A stretch of 64,000 nucleotides of DNA. Origin: Rapana venosa (lineage: Eukaryota > Mollusca > Gastropoda > Neogastropoda > Muricidae). Under the pieces are notes generated by a model. It was not told the origin of the DNA. It made no database searches and saw only the letters and a list, made by a program, of their open reading frames with translations. Made by a program: the position numbers and the translations under genes. Each line of letters begins with the position of its first letter. Positions within the stretch are counted from its first letter, which is position 1. Of the stretch, positions 46,850-58,972 are shown piece by piece. The stretch covers positions 15,659,973-15,723,972 of the forward strand of contig CM054158.1 of assembly GCA_028751875.1 (NCBI GenBank), given 5' to 3'.

Positions 46850-47335
46850 CGTTCGAAATAAACAAGGGGAATAGAACCCTTTTCAAAACAGCCCCCCCCA
46901 AAACCTCCCCCCAAGCACGCATTGAAAGAAAATCTAAGAAACCCACCCTTACCCCCACCCCAATAAAACTAACCAAAACCAAACAAACAACAAAAGAGAG
47001 GAAAAATCCAAACCAACACAAGATGTAAACAAGACGTAAAACAGGAACAAACATCTACAAGAACTAAGGCACAACAAAGCAAGAAAAATAACACAAACCA
47101 AAATAATAAGTCATAAAGAGATAAACATCTATCAGTATTGTAAGTGGTACACATAATTGTTATACATAATTCTAAGATTATTGAAATAGGGCACTATTAA
47201 ACTTAGTACCGGGGAAGTCCAATAAAGTATTGAAAATATAAAATATGAAGTCCTTCTAGGATATATATGCCTATAAGAGGCGCATAAAGGTGAGAGAGCG
47301 AGAGAAGAAAGAGACAGAGGTGTGTGTGTGTGTAT
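46850..47335 (-). repeat. T/G-rich interspersed repeat, copy B
   Basis: Reverse complement of the copy at 39108-39880. In plus-strand order: a CCCTTTTCAAAACAGCC-like start, C-runs, an A/C-rich stretch with CAAACAAACAACAAAAGAG, AATAAGTCATAAAGAG, TGAAATAGGGCACTATT, AAGTCCAATAAAG, then GA and GT tracts. It lacks the LINE fragment present in copy A. Confidence 0.65.
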
Positions 47336-47459
47336 TTCGCAGAGAGATATATCCAATTATAAATCCCACTACAGTATGCGATTCTAACCCGCATTTAGAT
47401 GTTATCGTCGATCACCTTATCATCACTCATATCTCATGGTCGGGGACCGGTTGGTTGTC

Positions 47460-50350
47460 CCCCGAGGACGTGACGTGACGCCAAATGGTTCTGGTCTTGG
47501 TGTTTTAGGAGGATTGGTACAGTGAGGCGTCCACTCCTTGATGTAGAAGATATCAGTTTTGGTTGGTCGTTGCTCTTGCATACTCCATTCTGCGGCAGTC
47601 TTTGAAGGCTGTTATGCCTTGTTGTGTGGCCAAACACTTCAGTTTTCCACCGTTTTACTGTTATCTTAGCAATGGTTTTGTGTGCAGCGTGCTCGGATCT
47701 GCTGCCAGAGAGTCCTTGGTTTTGCGGATCTGTAGGTGATGCTTCGGATGCTGAGGCAATTCATCTCTAAGGCTTGAATGCGACGTTCTAAATCGGCAGT
47801 AGGGTCCAGCTTCACATGTAAAGGCAATGGATGTGACGAGCTGCTTGTCGGTCTGACTTAGTTGAAGGGAGTTTGATGTTGTGGTTTCTTCCACTTTCCG
47901 CCAGCTTAAGTCATGGAGGAGAGTGCCAGCGTTTTTGATCTTCACCTCTTGTGTGTCGTGCTTCTTTGTGATGACTGCTTCAATTGGTACTTGGAAAGTT
48001 TCCACCTCTCTAGGTGTCTCGATATTAGATGTGGTTGGCGTGGTCGTGTTGTTTATGTTCTAGGATCTGTCTTTCCGTGCTGATTCCATACGTGGGCTTG
48101 GCTGATTTTCCAGTCTGTGGTGCGATGGAGTTCTTACTTCTTGGGCCATGGGATATATCGTCTGCGATCGAAGGAATGCAGACTGGCCTTCCCCTATTGT
48201 GATTGTGGTCTTGAAGTCAAGGAGGGCATCCTGCATGTGTGTCCAGGAAAAACGTTGAAAAGAACGGGGGGCTAGCCGGGCAGTTGTCGAATCCAATGAA
48301 GTGGAAGACTTCCGATTTCTCCACCAGAGGAATCATGTGGGAGCTGTTCATACAGCGTGGATTATTTGAATCGTTCCTCGTCGTGAAGCTCATGTCTCAT
48401 GATTGGCAAGAGCTATTTGCCACATCTCGTCGAAGGCCTTCTTGAAGTAATGATTGTTGTTGAGCTGTAGCTGAAGTTGGAGATGCATTCTATGAGCATT
48501 TTGATGTTGCAGATCTGCTCGACAGATGCTTCGAATGGTGTGAAGCTGTGTTTTGTATAGGATTTTTTTGCTTGTGGTTTCAGTTATGTTCAGGCAATGG
48601 TAGATAACTTGCTTGGTTGGCTTCTCATGATGATTTGGTTCTGTAATTTTGGCACCTTCATCAGGTCTCCTTCTTGTGTGGAACTCTGCTGGATTGCGGT
48701 CACTGTTCAGCACTCTTTGTGGTCCAGAAGGCTTGGCAGAAGATGTTGATAGCCTTGATCATCTTGGGCTCGTTCTTGATGAGCAGCCCAGCCCTGCTGT
48801 ATAACGACTTTATACTATGCCCTCTTACGTTGTCTCTACAGTTTTTACTCGCCTATCCTCAGACTGTGTGCTTTCAGGATCTGGATGTTGGGTTTCTTGC
48901 TCGTGAAGTTTGTTTGGATCAGCCTTCGTTGTAGTAGTAAGTACTCTGCCAAAAATTCTGTCATGTCTTTCAAGCTAGAAAAATGGCGCTCCTCTGAAAG
49001 GGCCTGACCCTTTCTTTGTCTTCATAACGGAGGTTTTTGGTGCTGGGATTGGTAGTACTTGATGGTTGGTAAGCACTCTTTGAAGTCTCTTTGCAATGCT
49101 TTTCAACCTTGGAAGATTGTTCAGACATCCGTTCCCATGGCTCAGTCATCTTCTTCTTGATTGACCTGTTGATGTTTCTATTACTTACGGCGTTTTCTGG
49201 GTTTTTGTTCTTCACTGGTTGTAGGCTCCCTACGTTGGACGCACGTCCGGCTGTACTCGATGGACAACCAAGTTGGATCTTTTTCATCTCTATCCAGGAT
49301 CTCGCGCTGTCTCATCTGAAGGGACTTGGACGGTCTCGTGTTTTGTTGAAGTCTCTTGGAGGCAAATTCATGTGCCACATCTGCCCCTCACTTAGCTTTA
49401 GATTTCCGGACTCAGGGACTTAGCATTCTCTGTTGACCGCAAGGGGATTTTCATTGGTTTGGTCTTCAGCTTGATGTGTATGGTCCTGAGTACATGTCGT
49501 GGTCACTGCCAATATCAGCGCAGGGGAAACTAATGTTTGGTTTGTTGATGTCGACTAACAAACGTGATGGGGGGCAGGATTTTAGTCAATCTGGTTATGT
49601 GTTTTTCTTTTTGGTGATGCCACGTCGTTTTTTGTGTTCTTGTGGGGATATAAGGTGTTGGCGCCAGTAAGATTTGTAGTCTGCTTGCGAATTCAAGAGT
49701 CCTGAGACTCGTCTCATTAGTTTCGTCGACGCAAAACGGCTACTGTCACTTGCATTTGGTTCAGAAGGTCGTTCCGATCTTGGGATTCCAAGTCGGCCTA
49801 GTGGATCACGAGAAAGGTTCTTCTTAGGAGTTGATTGATGGCTCTCTCCAAAATCTTCGTAGAAACACTCGATTGCTTCATATCGTAGTCTGATGTTGGT
49901 GTAATAGACGGGTATGCTGTCAGTTCGTGTGGTTATTGTGCGACCGCATGGAGCTCGTTGCTTGCGATTGGGGTAAGCTGAGAGACATGTTAGTTCTCTC
50001 GCTTGTTGACAAGAAATCTATCCGTGTTGGTGTTTGGAGTGTGTCTACACTAGTTTGTGATCTTTTCAGTTCAGTTGTTTTCGCCCGAAATCGTCCCCCC
50101 GGACTTTTCGGGCCAGTCAAGTTATTCCCATTCAGTATTTCGAAGTTTCATGGGTTTTAGCTCTGAGCTTCCACATGCGTGCATAGGTCGGATGTTCAAT
50201 TCAATGTTGGTCCTCTTCAGCCTGGAGTTTGATTCGTTGTTGTTTGGTCCGTCGATATTTCTCACCTCATCTGGAAACGTCAATGGAAGGCGCGGTGTTG
50301 GTATTCGCGGCTAAACGATGCCGGCATGTGTTTTCTCTTGAGTGTTTCAT
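47460..50350 (-). mobile_element. Family Q LINE, copy 3 (degraded, with endonuclease region)
   Basis: The minus strand retains the motif A trace NNHYFKKAFDEMWQIALAN (48465-48400). The stretch at 48060-48260 follows the family Q order around the FADD motif and motif B (compare ATTGTGATTGTGGTCTTGAAG with the same place at 41440-41510). A C-terminal trace NELPQHPKHHLQIRK lies near 47760. The stretch 49900-50350 corresponds to the 5' endonuclease part. Indels occur every few codons and no long frame is left. Confidence 0.6.
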
Positions 50351-50689
50351 GTAGGTATTTTGTGGGCGGGGCATGCTTGGCGGCGTCCCTTCTCTTCTCC
50401 AAGCGCTATTTGCCTTAGCTGGGGATTTTTGGAACGGGTTATCCCACTGAGACAGGGTAGTATGGGTACAGGTTACCAGTAGCAGAGGAGGAACACCTTG
50501 TTCTGACTCTTATCAGTCATGATAATGAATAAATTTTAATACACATACTTCCCAAAATAAAATACAAGAAACAAAACCTAAAGAAGAAATTTAAACTATA
50601 CAGTCATTTAGGGAGCGAATATGGGTGGTGAGTGTGAGTGGAGTTTTCTTTTGATTAGGTAGTGTATGTTTGTGTGTGCTTTTTTAATG

Positions 50690-50790
50690 TGTGTGTGTGT
50701 GTGTGTGTCTTGAGCGAGTGTGTGTGTGTGTGTGGAGTGTGTGTGTGTGTGTGTTTGCGTGAGTGTGTGTGGGGAGAGGGGTGGGGGGAG
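50690..50790. repeat. (GT)n microsatellite
   Basis: GT tracts broken by GA and CT steps, followed by G-rich GTGGGGAGAGGGGTGGGG. Confidence 0.9.
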
Positions 50791-50924
50791 GGGGGTGTTA
50801 TTCAGGGATAAAATTAATATGTAATCAAATCGCACGATCAACCATCACACACTTTATACTTATGTTATGCCAAATAGAATGTCTGGTAATAAAAGACGTG
50901 CAAATACCATACATCTCCTAATAA

Positions 50925-51545
50925 ATGATGGGGGAAAAGCCAATAAAGTCATAAAAAAAGAAACATCTACACATTGTAAGTAAAGAGAAACACAATTCTT
51001 AGCGATTTCCAGGATATATGATATAGTATTCATGTTCTTTTTTACAATCCAGTCACGCCCATGGGGTCACTTTATACAAATGCACCAGTATCATTCCTAT
51101 CAAGCAGAAGAAAGCAATGGGAAAAAAAACTTTTTTCTATAAGAAAAGAGAGAAGAAGGAAAAAAACAAACAACAAACAAAACAACCACGAGCGAGGCAA
51201 ACGACAAAAATAACCCCAGAACCAAAAAACAACAAACAAAAAAGCAGAAACACTCACAACCAAAAAAACAGGGGGGGAAAAAAGAAAAAAACAAGATTAA
51301 AAGTGAATACCAAAACAAACAACAAAAAAAGCAGACAAAACACACCCTACCAAATAAGAAAACAATAAAAACAAGAAAAAACAACAATCCAAACAAACAA
51401 ATGAGGAAAAAACAACAAAAAACAAACAAACAAAAAAACAAATAAACTACAATTAAAAAGAAAAAAACCTGCCGTTCCCTTACACCCACACACAACCCAC
51501 CACCACACCAACAAAAAACTAAAAGCGATAACCAAACAATATCAC
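50925..51545 (-). repeat. T/G-rich interspersed repeat, copy C (rearranged)
   Basis: AAAGTCATAAAAAAAGAAAC, then ATCTACACATTGTAAGTAAA, then GAAACACAATTCTTAG (50943-51003) match copy B at 47105-47170. The A/C-rich stretch (51117-51545) lies on the right here, whereas in copies B and D it lies on the left. This may be two partial copies side by side. Confidence 0.45.
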
Positions 51546-51713
51546 CACAAAGAGAGGAGAGAAGACAGCCAGCGAGAGTAGGTAGGCCAAAGGCATGGTC
51601 CTTATCAAATAATCCCCTAATGCTGCCTTCAAGTTTTATGTATTGTTTGGTTGATTTTTTTTTTCTGAATCTTGGACAAAAAATAGTTTGTTATGAAATG
51701 AAGTTGTAAATTA

Positions 51714-51785
51714 GTATATATATATATATAGATATATTCATATATTATATATATATCTTATATATATAATACTTATATATATACA
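51714..51785. repeat. (TA)n microsatellite
   Basis: TATATA repeats with ATTC and CTTA interruptions. Confidence 0.9.
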
Positions 51786-52730
51786 CACTCTTTTTGGCGG
51801 ACATCATTTCATCGGACTTTTGTCCATTAATGTCGCACGGAGAGCGGACAGTGTGATTGAAAGTGTGGAATGTTGAAAGAGTGATACCGGAGAGTGAACG
51901 CAACTACTTTGATGATACTATGTGTATAGTCATTCCAGAGATAGTTCCTTCTATTTCCGTGACTGATGATGATAGCACTTAAAGCACAAAGAGAAGGGCT
52001 TTTCACTTTTCTGAAACAAGGTAAGGTGTTTTTTTTAACTTTTAAAAGAAAATTTTGTTGTAATGTGTGATTATCAGCTGATTGGAGGAAGCTGGTAGCA
52101 AAGTTTTCAGTGGTGCCCCCTATACAAGATTTACAGGATAGGTAAAAGATGAAGGTTTGTGAAGGAATGTGATTCGGATAGCCTTTGATTTGGTAAAGGT
52201 CTGGCTGGTTTTCTAAAAGTAACAGCTGACTGAATGTTCATTCCATTTCATTTATTTCATTTCATTAATGAAAACTACATATCATCCTTTTAAGCATTTT
52301 GTTTGGGCTAATTTGAGTTTGGATTTGAGTTAATTCAGTTCTGGAAAAAAACCCATTAACAAAGCCTTTTGTCAGTTGATACAATTCTGAATGGTTTCAG
52401 GGTTGTTTTGGTTGGTGGTTTTTATTTTTTATTTTACGAACTTCTTTTTGAAGTTTTTCTTGTTTTCGTTTGTAAAAAATGACTACGTGCTCATGGCTGA
52501 AGCTGGTTCAGAGAGAAAGCTAGGTTTAGCAGTGCAACCCTTGTTACTTATTTCTATTTAGTTGTTATTAGGGATAAAAAATCATTTTATTAGAGAGCAA
52601 AGAAGATCACTTTATTTGATGTGAGACTAGCCGGGTTCATACAAATAAACCAGAGCATTAGAAAAAATAATATAATAAATAAATTTTCTGATAAATATGC
52701 AACAGCTAGAAAAAAAAAGAGCATTAGATG
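51786..52730 (+). other. Unique sequence with possible short coding exon
   Basis: Repeat-free by eye. At 51966-52020 a start (ATGATGATAGCACTTAAAGC) opens 18 codons (M-M-I-A-L-K-A-Q-R-E-G-L-F-T-F-L-K-Q) that end at a good splice donor, AAACAAG|GTAAGG (donor after 52020). A stop lies just upstream in frame, and a TA-rich tract 180 bases upstream. No second exon is visible. The rest of the stretch shows nothing. This is the only place where I see a host exon as a fair possibility, and the support is thin. Confidence 0.2.
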
Positions 52731-52796
52731 AGCCGTGCATACGATGATTACAATTCAAGTAGCATGGGTATGTTTTTGGGGGGTTGTGAGTGTGCG

Positions 52797-53005
52797 CTCA
52801 CACGAACGCACGCACATACGCACGACACACACACACCCACACGAACGCGCGCGCGCGCAGCGCGCGCAGCTACTCAAACACACAGTAGAGGAGAGAGAGG
52901 AGAGAGAGAGGGACGAGAGTTAGTGAGAGAAGAGGGAAAGAGCGAGATAGACGCGAGAGAGAGAGTGAGGAGAGGAGAGAGAGAGAGATGAGAGAGAGAG
53001 ACAAT
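52797..53005. repeat. (CA)n, (GC)n and (GA)n compound microsatellite
   Basis: ACGCAC/ACAC repeats, then alternating GC (52847-52868), then a GA-rich tract at 52884-53005. The GA part abuts a minus-strand SINE-like tail on its right. Confidence 0.9.
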
Positions 53006-53095
53006 GACAAAATTCTTTTATTTCAAGGATAATGACATAGCACTCATTTTGCTTTTTGACATCCTAGGATCGGTAGGGATACATGTTTATATTAA
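53006..53095 (-). repeat. SINE/T-G repeat 3' end fragment
   Basis: On the minus strand: ATGTATCCCTACCG, AAAAAGCAAAATGAGTGCTA, TTATCCTTGAAATAAAAGAA, TTTTGTCATTGTCTCTC. This matches 39921-40012 base for base over most of its length and runs straight into (TC)n. Confidence 0.7.
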
Positions 53096-53284
53096 ACCAG
53101 CAATACCTCTATTCACACAGAAGAAAAAGAGGGAAACTATTTAAAAAAAACAACAAACAAACAAATATAAAAGAAACCCCAAATACTATCTATCGGTCCC
53201 TGGGGGCCACCCTTCAAAGAATTCAACAACCAGTTCCCGCTCCATTCCTCTCTCCTGTTCTGCCTTTTCAGTGTTTTTGTTGAG

Positions 53285-55740
53285 TTCAGGCCTGTTCATT
53301 GTCTGATGTTATCCTCCATCTCTTCTTGGTCTGCCTTTTTCTTCTCTTGGACAGTGCTTGAAAACATGTTCTTTGTCAAGTCCTTTGGGCTCTTGGACAT
53401 GCCCATACACTTAAGTTTACGCTTTTCAGCTCTTTTCCAGATCGTTAGAAGGGTTTTGCATAGGGTCATGGTTTGCTGGATTCTGTTATGCATGAGAGTT
53501 GCTTATGTGGGTCTTTGTAGAGTTGCAAGGAGGTCTTCGTAAAGATCTATCTCACGTGTACTTTTCTCAATCTGCAGTGCAGGGTCTTGCTTCACAGGCT
53601 ACTGAATTATGTATATGGACAAGGGAGCACATTAGTCAGATCTGGAGATAAGTGAGATATTTTATTCTCCGATGGTGTTTAGTTTTGACAATGCTTTATT
53701 GTCGCTGTGCAGTCCTGGTAAAAACTTCTGGCTTGGGATCCTGGACTGATCAATGGCTCCAGGTACTGAAGCTTTTGAACTGTTTGCAGCTTCAGGTCAT
53801 CACCCTGCTTTCCGTACTAATGTGTTGAGTGGGTATTAGTGCATCAGTTTGATTTCTATATGCACACGGATTTCCTGCGTTGTTTTGGAGGCTTATTCAT
53901 GTGTTCTGTTAGGCTGGCAAGCTCTTTTTTTATGATCTGCTATATCAATCAAGTATTGCGAACGGAGGTTTGTGATCGTTCCTGCCCAATGCTGACTGAT
54001 CTCATGATGTCTCCGTGCAACCGCCATGATCTCTCAGGCAGATGTTGACAAGGTGGGTGAGAGTCGAACCCAGCCCTGCCTTACTATGTGTCGAAACCTT
54101 CTCCAGTTGTTGTTGTTGTGTAATGCATGGGGCTCGCTGTACAGTGGTTTGAGACTGTGATAGGTTTGCCTTGTGAGATAAAATTCAATGGTTCCCCCCC
54201 CCCCACAAGACTGCATGCCACCACCCTGTCAAATGCCTTCTTAACTCGTAAATCGTGTACACGGTCTTTGTTGTTGATGTTGAAGGTACTGTCACATAGT
54301 GATTCTGACTGGTTGAATAATGTTTCTGTTGTGCTTCGCTATGTTGCAACTGCTGTTCTCAGTAATGATGGTTCTCTGCTTGTGGCTTCTAGTCTATTAA
54401 TTTTATTGCTGCTGACTTCGTCTTGGGTGGATCATGCGGCTGCATGTTGTGCAGTTTACATATGGCATTGTTTTAGATTTCCTTTCTTGGGGAGGGTGAA
54501 TGGTAGTGACTGTGTCCATGGTGTTGGCTTTCCTGTCTGCCCGAAGTCTTGTTTCCAGAATTTCTTAGTAGGGCGATGATATGGTATCCTCTCAGCTTGA
54601 AAAACTCAGCTGGAATGTTGTCGCTGTGATTCACCTATTTTCAGGATTGATTTGCTGTTTTCACTTCTTTCGGAGGTAGGGTGTGTTGTGTCTTTGTTGC
54701 GGGTACAATTAAGGACTTTGGATTCCTGGGTTCTATGTTATAAGGATGGAGCAGTTATTTGTCCATCTGTTCACGAAATCTCCTGGTAGTCAGTGACGAC
54801 ACTTCCCATTTTTGTCTTGGATTGTTAAACTGTTTCTCCTGTTTTGTGTAGTCAGGTCTTTACCCGTGTTATGCTTTTTGCTCTATTGTTTTTTTTTGAT
54901 GTTTCTTGCAATGTCTTGGACTGTTCACGGAATCCATTTCCTCTTTTGCTCCGTTGGACTTCCTGATCTTTTGTTGACTGCCTATAATTGTTCTGCTCTT
55001 TTTTGTTTCATTTTCTTTTTCTTCAACTCTAACGCTTGTGCATATCGATGTGGAAGTTAGTGTGACCCAATGGTTATTTGACTTGGGTCGGTGTTTGCCA
55101 AGAAGTCTCGCTTCTTGTTTCATACTGTGTATGAAATATTACTTCAGTGTCACTATGTAGAGTCTTCACAGTGAGAGCTGCAAAACTTTCCACCTATCCT
55201 TGCTGAAAATTCTAATACTCTGGGTCATTCAGTTCTCGAGGTAAATTTGATCTGACGTTTGTTCGCTTGTGGATTTTTTTCGAAGTAGTCAGAAATAGTC
55301 TACTATAACAAGATATGTCATCCTATGTCTGCTCTGGAGCAAAACTTCGTGTGCTCTGCGATGTTAAAGCTAATGAAACATTTTCTTTTCACCATGATGT
55401 AATCTATTTGGTTGTGGTGATTCAATTGGGTATGTCCATGTTCCATTTTATGGATTTCATGCGAGAGGCAAGTGTATTCCATCGGCTGAAGGTGGTATTG
55501 TTGTTATGGCACACTCAGGCGGTTCAAGTTTTATTTGTGATGGGTTATTTACAATGTGGCACAAACGCCCTCCAATTTTCATGCATCTTCTCCCTACCTT
55601 GGTTAGTCACTTGACAACAAGTATGTCTTTCTTGGGAGTTTGCCTTCAGAAAACCTCTTTTTGTAGAATGGTCATAAAATTCTTCTCTGGCATTCACCTG
55701 TGCAGCTATGATGTAGGGGCGTATCCTGTACTTCAGTTAG
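53285..55740 (-). mobile_element. Family Q LINE, copy 4 (degraded)
   Basis: Minus strand: the C-terminal TLCKTLLTIWKRAEKRKLKC / MGMSKSPKDLTKN at 53470-53370 (compare the GHVTRSSGLAKTI pattern of copy 1), a motif B region near 54050-54000, a motif A region (AFDRV-like, reading back through 54240-54215), an upstream RT segment near 54480, and an endonuclease-like stretch at 55310-55610. Frameshifts are dense. The order agrees with copy 1 plus the 5' part that copies 1 and 2 lack. Confidence 0.6.
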
Positions 55741-55799
55741 TTTAATGGGGCGTTGCTATTAAGGCGGAAGGTAATATGTCTGCTTGGACAAGGCTGACT

Positions 55800-56095
55800 C
55801 TCAAAAACAGCCCCCCCCCCCAACCCCCCCCCCCCACCAAAACAAAGCAACAAAAAACTACAATCACCTTCCGACAAAAGGAAAAAAAACTAATGTAAAA
55901 AAACCAAACAAAAGAAAAAGACAACGGATAAAAACAGAGAAAACAACAAGGACAAAAAACGCAAAGAAAAAAAGCAAAGAAAATAAAGAGAAATAAACAA
56001 AAAAGCCAAATTATAAGTCTTAAAAATGAATTTGTTACATTGTAGACTATTTTTTATGGTACACATAGTTGTTAACGTCGCAATACATATGAATT
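55800..56095 (-). repeat. T/G-rich interspersed repeat, copy D
   Basis: C-runs, an A/C-rich stretch, then CAAATTATAAGTCTTAAAAA and GGTACACATAGTTGTTA, in the same order as copy B (GGTACACATAATTGTTA at 47147). Truncated on its right. Confidence 0.6.
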
Positions 56096-57401
56096 GGCAT
56101 TCACTAGAATCAAGTCAATCATAATAATAATTCTAATAATAATAAAAATACATGGAATTTATATAGCCATGGTACTTTAATTAAAACAAATCAAGGCGCT
56201 TTCGTTCAATCCACTTATCTATCACCAGTTACATACGTTTTTACAAAATTAACTGTAATCACACAACAAATCCACACTACACACACACGCACGCTACCCG
56301 CAGGCAAGAACAGCACAACTAAAGGTTATACCCTTTGGCAGGGTGATGAGGGTTTGGGCTGTTTGGGAAGGGCAAGGAATGAGATGAACAAGAGGGGGAG
56401 ATTCTTAGGTTTTAAATACATATATTGAGGCTGATTTAAAGTATAAAGAAGGCTTTTAGTGAAGGGAGGCGAGGAGTTCATTCCAGAATCAATGGACAGA
56501 AATTAGAGAAAGAGTACGGCCGCATATGGAATGCTTGAATTAGTATTCTTAAGCACAAGGTGTCTGCAGCCGAGAGAGGAACAAGGAATAGGAGTGTACA
56601 GTTGAAGCAATTCACAGAGGTAGGAAGGTTGTGTTTTGTGGAGGCATTTTTTACAAAGGGTACTGTTCTTATCAGTTATAGTATTACTCCATAGAGGCAA
56701 CAGCCCCCGAGGAGAGATGGCAATGAGAGGAAGTAATGTGCTAAGATTTTTCGTCTAGCGAATAGATGAGTGGGCGTATAATGAAGTGGACTGTGGAAGT
56801 GGAAAGGATGAAGTGGAGACCAGCCAGAGGAAAATGCAATAGTCCAGATGTGAGAGAATTGTGGAGATGTGACCTTGTTGGATGTTGATCAGTGGATGGT
56901 ATTGGCAACTGCACTGATGCAATGCAAAGATAGTAGGCATGACAGGCAGGTTTACAGTGATGAAACTTTTGCATAGAGCGTTTTTGTTTGCAAAATGACC
57001 TAGCTAATTCACAGCTTGTGGATAGCGGGAAGGATCGTACTGCTGAATTCTATGTAGAAGTTGGGGATGGAAGAAAGTTTGTGTATTGTTTGGCCCTACA
57101 AGATGGCTGTCAGTTTATTGCATTTACGGAACATAATCTATTGTATCATCCAATTGTTGGATTCTTGAGCAGTAGGAATATTAATCAAGAGAGAGGCTAG
57201 ATTATCAGGAGTATCAATGGATAAGAATCTGGTGTCATCTGCATAAAAGTGATGGTTTGATCTGAGAGGATTTCTTCTTCGTTGATTGTTTCTGTATTGT
57301 TATCAGTATCACATGATGGTTATTTTTTATTGAGCATTTTTATATTGCAGATTGTCAGTGACAGTTGTACGAGGAAAAGTGAATGGCACACACGGGGAAA
57401 G

Positions 57402-57806
57402 TCAGTATATGCACCCCCCCCCCCCCCCCCACCCCCCGGGGGAAAGTGTACTTTGATCGTCAGCAACTTTACAGAGAATAGGTGGTGTTGCTGAGGAGTC
57501 TGAGAAGTTGAAAAAACTTGCCTTCTCTACAGTTGCTCTGTAAACCTCAGCCCTCCTTTTGTTTCTTCTGAGCTGTGACGGGCACATTCATGGATACCTA
57601 ACACTGCTGTCTGCTGTCTCAGGGTGATGAACCAAAGTGTTTGTAGTCAGTAGCAAAAGGACTGTAGTGTTACTGCCTCTGTCGTTGATTTTGAAAGATG
57701 ACACTGTATTGTCAGGTAACCCAGTATTCAACAGACATTCTAAAGTGGTTGGGAACCCTTCAACAGGCATACTGACTCTGATATACACGAAAAACAGTAA
57801 TATTTA
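57402..57806 (-). pseudogene. Unrecognised near-open frame
   Basis: About 134 codons on the minus strand are open in one frame apart from a single stop at 57588-57590 (SSVRYP-stop-MCPSQLRR). Readable parts are VEGFPTTLECLLNTGLPDNT, SSFKINDRGSNTTVLLLL and RNKRRAEVYRATVEKASFF. I recognise no family. It lies inside the family Y LINE, between motif C and the SINE, where copy 1 shows no matching sequence. It could be a piece of another element or a captured exon. It ends in a 17-base poly-C run (57414-57430). Confidence 0.3.
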
Positions 57807-57894
57807 CAACAGCTGCTGAGTAAGGCCTTTTGCTGGCAACCAAGCAAGGGAAGCTACTCTGAGGGGCTGAGACCAGTGGGCTTGCCTTTGCAGA

Positions 57895-58250
57895 TGGGAA
57901 CAAGATAGCCTAGTGGTCAGAACATTTCGATCGAACTATGACGACCTGGGTTTGATTCCCGTTCAAAGGAGATATTTTCCCCTGGAGTTAACATCAGTGC
58001 ATACTCCACTCTCCCCAAATTCCTTTGGATAAGACTATAGAGGTCCCATGTACAAATGCACGAAGAACATCTTGTGAACACATTAAATCCTGTTCCAATT
58101 TCGTAAGAGTAGGTGATTGTGTGCTGGTGGGAACAGATGACAGAATTTACAAAACAACGTACACATGAGAACTGGATATAAAAAAGCACAGAAGTGCTTA
58201 TTCCATTATCCTGGATATAAAAGAATAAAATAAATAAATAAATAGACCCA
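57895..58250 (+). mobile_element. SINE S1 inserted in family Y LINE
   Basis: Head with TAGCCTAGTGGTCAGA and a B-box-like GGTTTGATTCC near 57950. The body carries GAGTTAACATCAGTGCATAC and GTGTGCTGGTGGGAACAGAT. The tail is AAAAAAGCACAGAAGTGCTT with (AATA)n to 58245. Over its length it is collinear with 16909-17275 but has many substitutions and few indels, as true divergence would give. It separates two parts of the family Y LINE: 58255 onward matches 46060 onward. Confidence 0.8.
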
Positions 58251-58913
58251 AGGAAGGCTGATGTGAGGGAAAAAAGAGATTTCATGGATGTGGCATCAAG
58301 TACTTGAGCAGAGTAATAGTTTGTCTTTGTAAAATGAATTAGGGTTTTGACTTTGTTTATTTGTTTTTGCAAGAGCTTTTTGTTTATTTCAGTTTTTGTT
58401 TTTCACCACTGCTGTTCTAGTTGTCCACGTTTGCTTTGCGACCAGGATATCATGAGTGTACCATGGGGCACAGGGCCTATCAGGCAGGGAATAGGTCAGT
58501 GGGAGGTGCATGCTCATCAAGCAGTTGGCTAAGAACAGTGTTGTAGTGTTTAGAAGTGTCAGTGTGGTCAGGGATTTGGGATAGGATTCAGCAGCTTGTG
58601 AAGAGAAGGATTGAATGTCAATGGCCTTGAGAGTGTGAGTGAGCCAAGGTGGTTTGGGGATATGTTTGACCCAAATGATTTTTATTGGAGCATGTTTCTT
58701 GACTAAATGGCAGGAAAAGTTTTATCCAAAATTCTATGGCTAAGTCCGAATCAGTAATGCTGAATGTTTCCGAAAGAATGGAGTTACTTAAATCTAAAAG
58801 GAAAAGATTTTCATCTAATTTAGCAAAGGAACGATATGTTATAGTTTTGTGGCCAGGTTTGGGAATTTTTGTTCCTTTTCTTGACCACATAGTACAGACT
58901 GGGTAGTGATCAC

Positions 58914-58916
<3 letters not shown>

Positions 58917-58972
<56 letters not shown>
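58917..58972. repeat. (GA)n microsatellite at LINE 3' end
   Basis: About 28 GA units exactly between the end of family Y and the 3' end of family K. On the LINE strand this is a (TC)n tail. Confidence 0.95.

Larger units (their letters stand above)
56120..58912 (-). mobile_element. Family Y L2/CR1-like LINE, copy 2
   Basis: Minus strand, 5' to 3': SDHYPV (end of the endonuclease) at about 58909-58892, then KIPKPGHKTITYRSFAKLDE near 58862-58803 and DSDLAIEFWIKLFLPF, which is the linker/RT start typical of L2-like LINEs. Then come an inserted SINE and an unrecognised segment, motif C HHFYADDT (YADD at 57234-57245, intact), STILSHLDYC at about 56865-56835, and a C-terminal region to the tail TAATAATAAAAATACATGG / AATTTATATAGCC (56130-56175). 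Right of 58912 the family K LINE begins, so the rest of this endonuclease should lie beyond the window. Confidence 0.75.
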
